Both the position numbers and the translations under genes were made by a program. From contig JBILLA010000147.1 in the NCBI GenBank assembly GCA_044376365.1, forward strand, positions 1 to 6,809: a stretch of DNA of 6,809 nucleotides. The letters run 5' to 3'. The DNA comes from JBIKWN01 sp044376365. Lineage in GTDB: Bacteria > Bdellovibrionota_C > UBA2361 > JBIKWN01. Of this stretch, positions 6,433 through 6,809 are shown in pieces. How positions within the stretch are numbered: the stretch's first letter is position 1; each line of letters begins with the position of its first letter. Below the pieces are notes generated by a model. That model was not told the origin of the DNA and did no database searches. It was given only the letters and a program-made list of their open reading frames with translations.

Positions 6433-6467
6433 ACAAGCAGCGTCAGTAGTATTATGACGCTGCTTGT
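6433..6467 (+). terminator. Strong hairpin after flagellin 1, probable terminator or 3' mRNA stabiliser
   Basis: A perfect 13-bp stem (6433-6445 pairs with 6455-6467; arm ACAAGCAGCGTCA) closes a 9-nt loop, 19 nt after the flagellin stop. The bases after it (TGCTTACTC) are only moderately T-rich, so it is not a textbook intrinsic terminator. It may instead block 3' exonucleases and stabilise the abundant flagellin mRNA. Confidence 0.75.
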
Positions 6468-6501
6468 TGCTTACTCACAGCTATAGATCAAAAAAACAAA
6501 C

Positions 6502-6514
6502 GGCAATTATTGCC
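6502..6514. repeat. Short perfect palindrome GGCAAT-T-ATTGCC
   Basis: Perfect 6-bp arms with one central base, following an A-rich run and lying 28 bp before leader block A of the second flagellin. The form suits a dimeric DNA-binding protein, but with one instance the role is speculative. No matching site precedes flagellin 1. Confidence 0.35.
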
Positions 6515-6587
6515 AGAAGAAAGACGGACAACGCTTAGTCTTCTAAGAATTTTTTGGAATTTCATGCTGGTGGTATTACGCAAGTGA

Positions 6588-6604
6588 TTTTCTGCTTCAG
6601 AAAA
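6588..6604 (+). repeat. Perfect inverted repeat TTTTCTG-CTT-CAGAAAA in leader copy 2
   Basis: Seven-bp perfect arms around CTT, equivalent to the one-mismatch copy at 5336-5352. As RNA the 3-nt loop is tight and the stem A/U-rich, so a DNA-level operator is at least as likely as a hairpin. Confidence 0.5.
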
Positions 6605-6707
6605 ATAGCACTCCTACCGTTCCCACTTTTAAGCAGATGAAGTGTGTCGTGGTTCCTTCTGAAAGGTTTGAACCCGAAATACTAAATTATTTAATAGTGG
6701 CCTCAAC

Positions 6708-6749
6708 GTCCAAGGATAGGACATAGAGGTTGGTTTAATTCAAGGAGGA
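6708..6749 (+). promoter_or_regulatory. Candidate paired CsrA/RsmA sites plus Shine-Dalgarno of flagellin 2
   Basis: CAAGGA at 6711-6716 and again at 6741-6746, exactly 30 nt apart as in leader 1. The second is part of the Shine-Dalgarno AAGGAGGA (6742-6749), 4 nt before the ATG. The upstream copy folds as GTCC (6708-6711) with GGAC (6719-6722), four perfect pairs around loop AAGGATA. In leader 1 the equivalent outer pair is G-U, here G-C, so the pairing is kept although bases changed. Confidence 0.5.
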
Positions 6750-6753
6750 TAAC

Positions 6754-6809
6754 ATGCCCATAACCATTAACTCGAACATTGCATCACTATCGGCACAACG
6801 TCGATTAGG
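6754..6809 (+). CDS. Second flagellin, first 18 codons (partial)
   Basis: The ATG follows a strong Shine-Dalgarno. The visible peptide MPITINSNIASLSAQRRL differs from flagellin 1 only by Ile for Val at position 3, and the gene runs off the window. The 56 available bases match flagellin 1 at 46 positions, and all but one of the ten differences are silent. It is therefore an older tandem paralogue held by purifying selection rather than a very recent duplicate. With its own leader it is likely regulated separately. Its length and variable region cannot be seen. Confidence 0.92.
   Translation, partial: MPITINSNIASLSAQRRL

Larger units (their letters stand above)
6543..6753 (+). promoter_or_regulatory. 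Flagellin leader module, copy 2
   Basis: A 211-nt gene-free region homologous to 5292-5552. Block A is 6543-6558, block B TGCTTCAGAAAA 6593-6604, block C 6640-6655, block D 6666-6683, and CAAGGA elements start at 6711 and 6741. Sequence between blocks has diverged freely while the blocks and their spacing are kept, which suggests selection on the blocks. As for copy 1, no confident promoter could be placed. The preceding stretch 6468-6542 contains an A-run and the 6502-6514 palindrome and otherwise nothing I can name. Confidence 0.7.

Noticed and set aside
6534..6547. CTTAG-TCTT-CTAAG inverted repeat
   Set aside because: Only five-bp arms, overlaps block A by chance with CTAAG, and has no equivalent in the first leader.

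Overview
The window reads as chromosomal DNA from a motile, diderm (Gram-negative-type) bacterium of medium G+C. The diderm call rests on a lipobox lipoprotein with a glycine-zipper core of the outer-membrane/periplasmic type. The motility call rests on one complete flagellin gene and the start of a second. Nothing here fixes the phylum. Tandem flagellin genes with long private leaders are common in several predatory or environmental proteobacterial lineages, but that is only a hint.

Layout. Positions 1-2313 are a tight minus-strand operon read def > fmt > rpe > plsY (plsY cut by the window edge): peptide deformylase, methionyl-tRNA formyltransferase, ribulose-phosphate 3-epimerase and the PlsY glycerol-3-phosphate acyltransferase. 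def overlaps fmt by 28 bp, fmt and rpe are 5 bp apart, and rpe and plsY share an ATGA stop/start. Def and Fmt act on the two ends of the same N-formyl-methionine cycle. Diverging from def, and separated from it by only about 30 bp, is a plus-strand unit of three genes: a small unrecognised protein with a possible DUF2726/PD-(D/E)XK-like fold (2345-2731), a three-helix membrane protein with a helical C-terminal domain (2728-3777, ATGA-coupled) and purC (3780-4751), 2 bp further on. The two units appear to share one symmetric -10 box at 2332-2338. purC converges on a minus-strand glycine-zipper lipoprotein gene (4748-5161), and their stop codons overlap.

Positions 5162-5552 and 6414-6753 are gene-free. 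Both hold a long flagellin leader. The two leaders are recognisably the same module: blocks CTAAGAA, TGCTTCAGAAAA and AAGTGTGT(T/C)GTGGTTC at nearly fixed 47-50 nt intervals, then a CAAGGA element exactly 30 nt before a second CAAGGA that forms the Shine-Dalgarno of each flagellin. The upstream CAAGGA can sit in the loop of a short hairpin in both leaders, the pattern expected of paired CsrA/RsmA binding sites. The first leader carries roughly 40 extra nt that include GTAGTAA repeats. The complete flagellin is short (286 aa, D0/D1 with a very small central region) and is followed by a 13-bp perfect hairpin.

The most notable signals are the conserved, structured twin flagellin leaders, the apparent bidirectional promoter, and the unrecognised gene pair upstream of purC. 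I see no RNA gene, insertion sequence, CRISPR array or phage signature.
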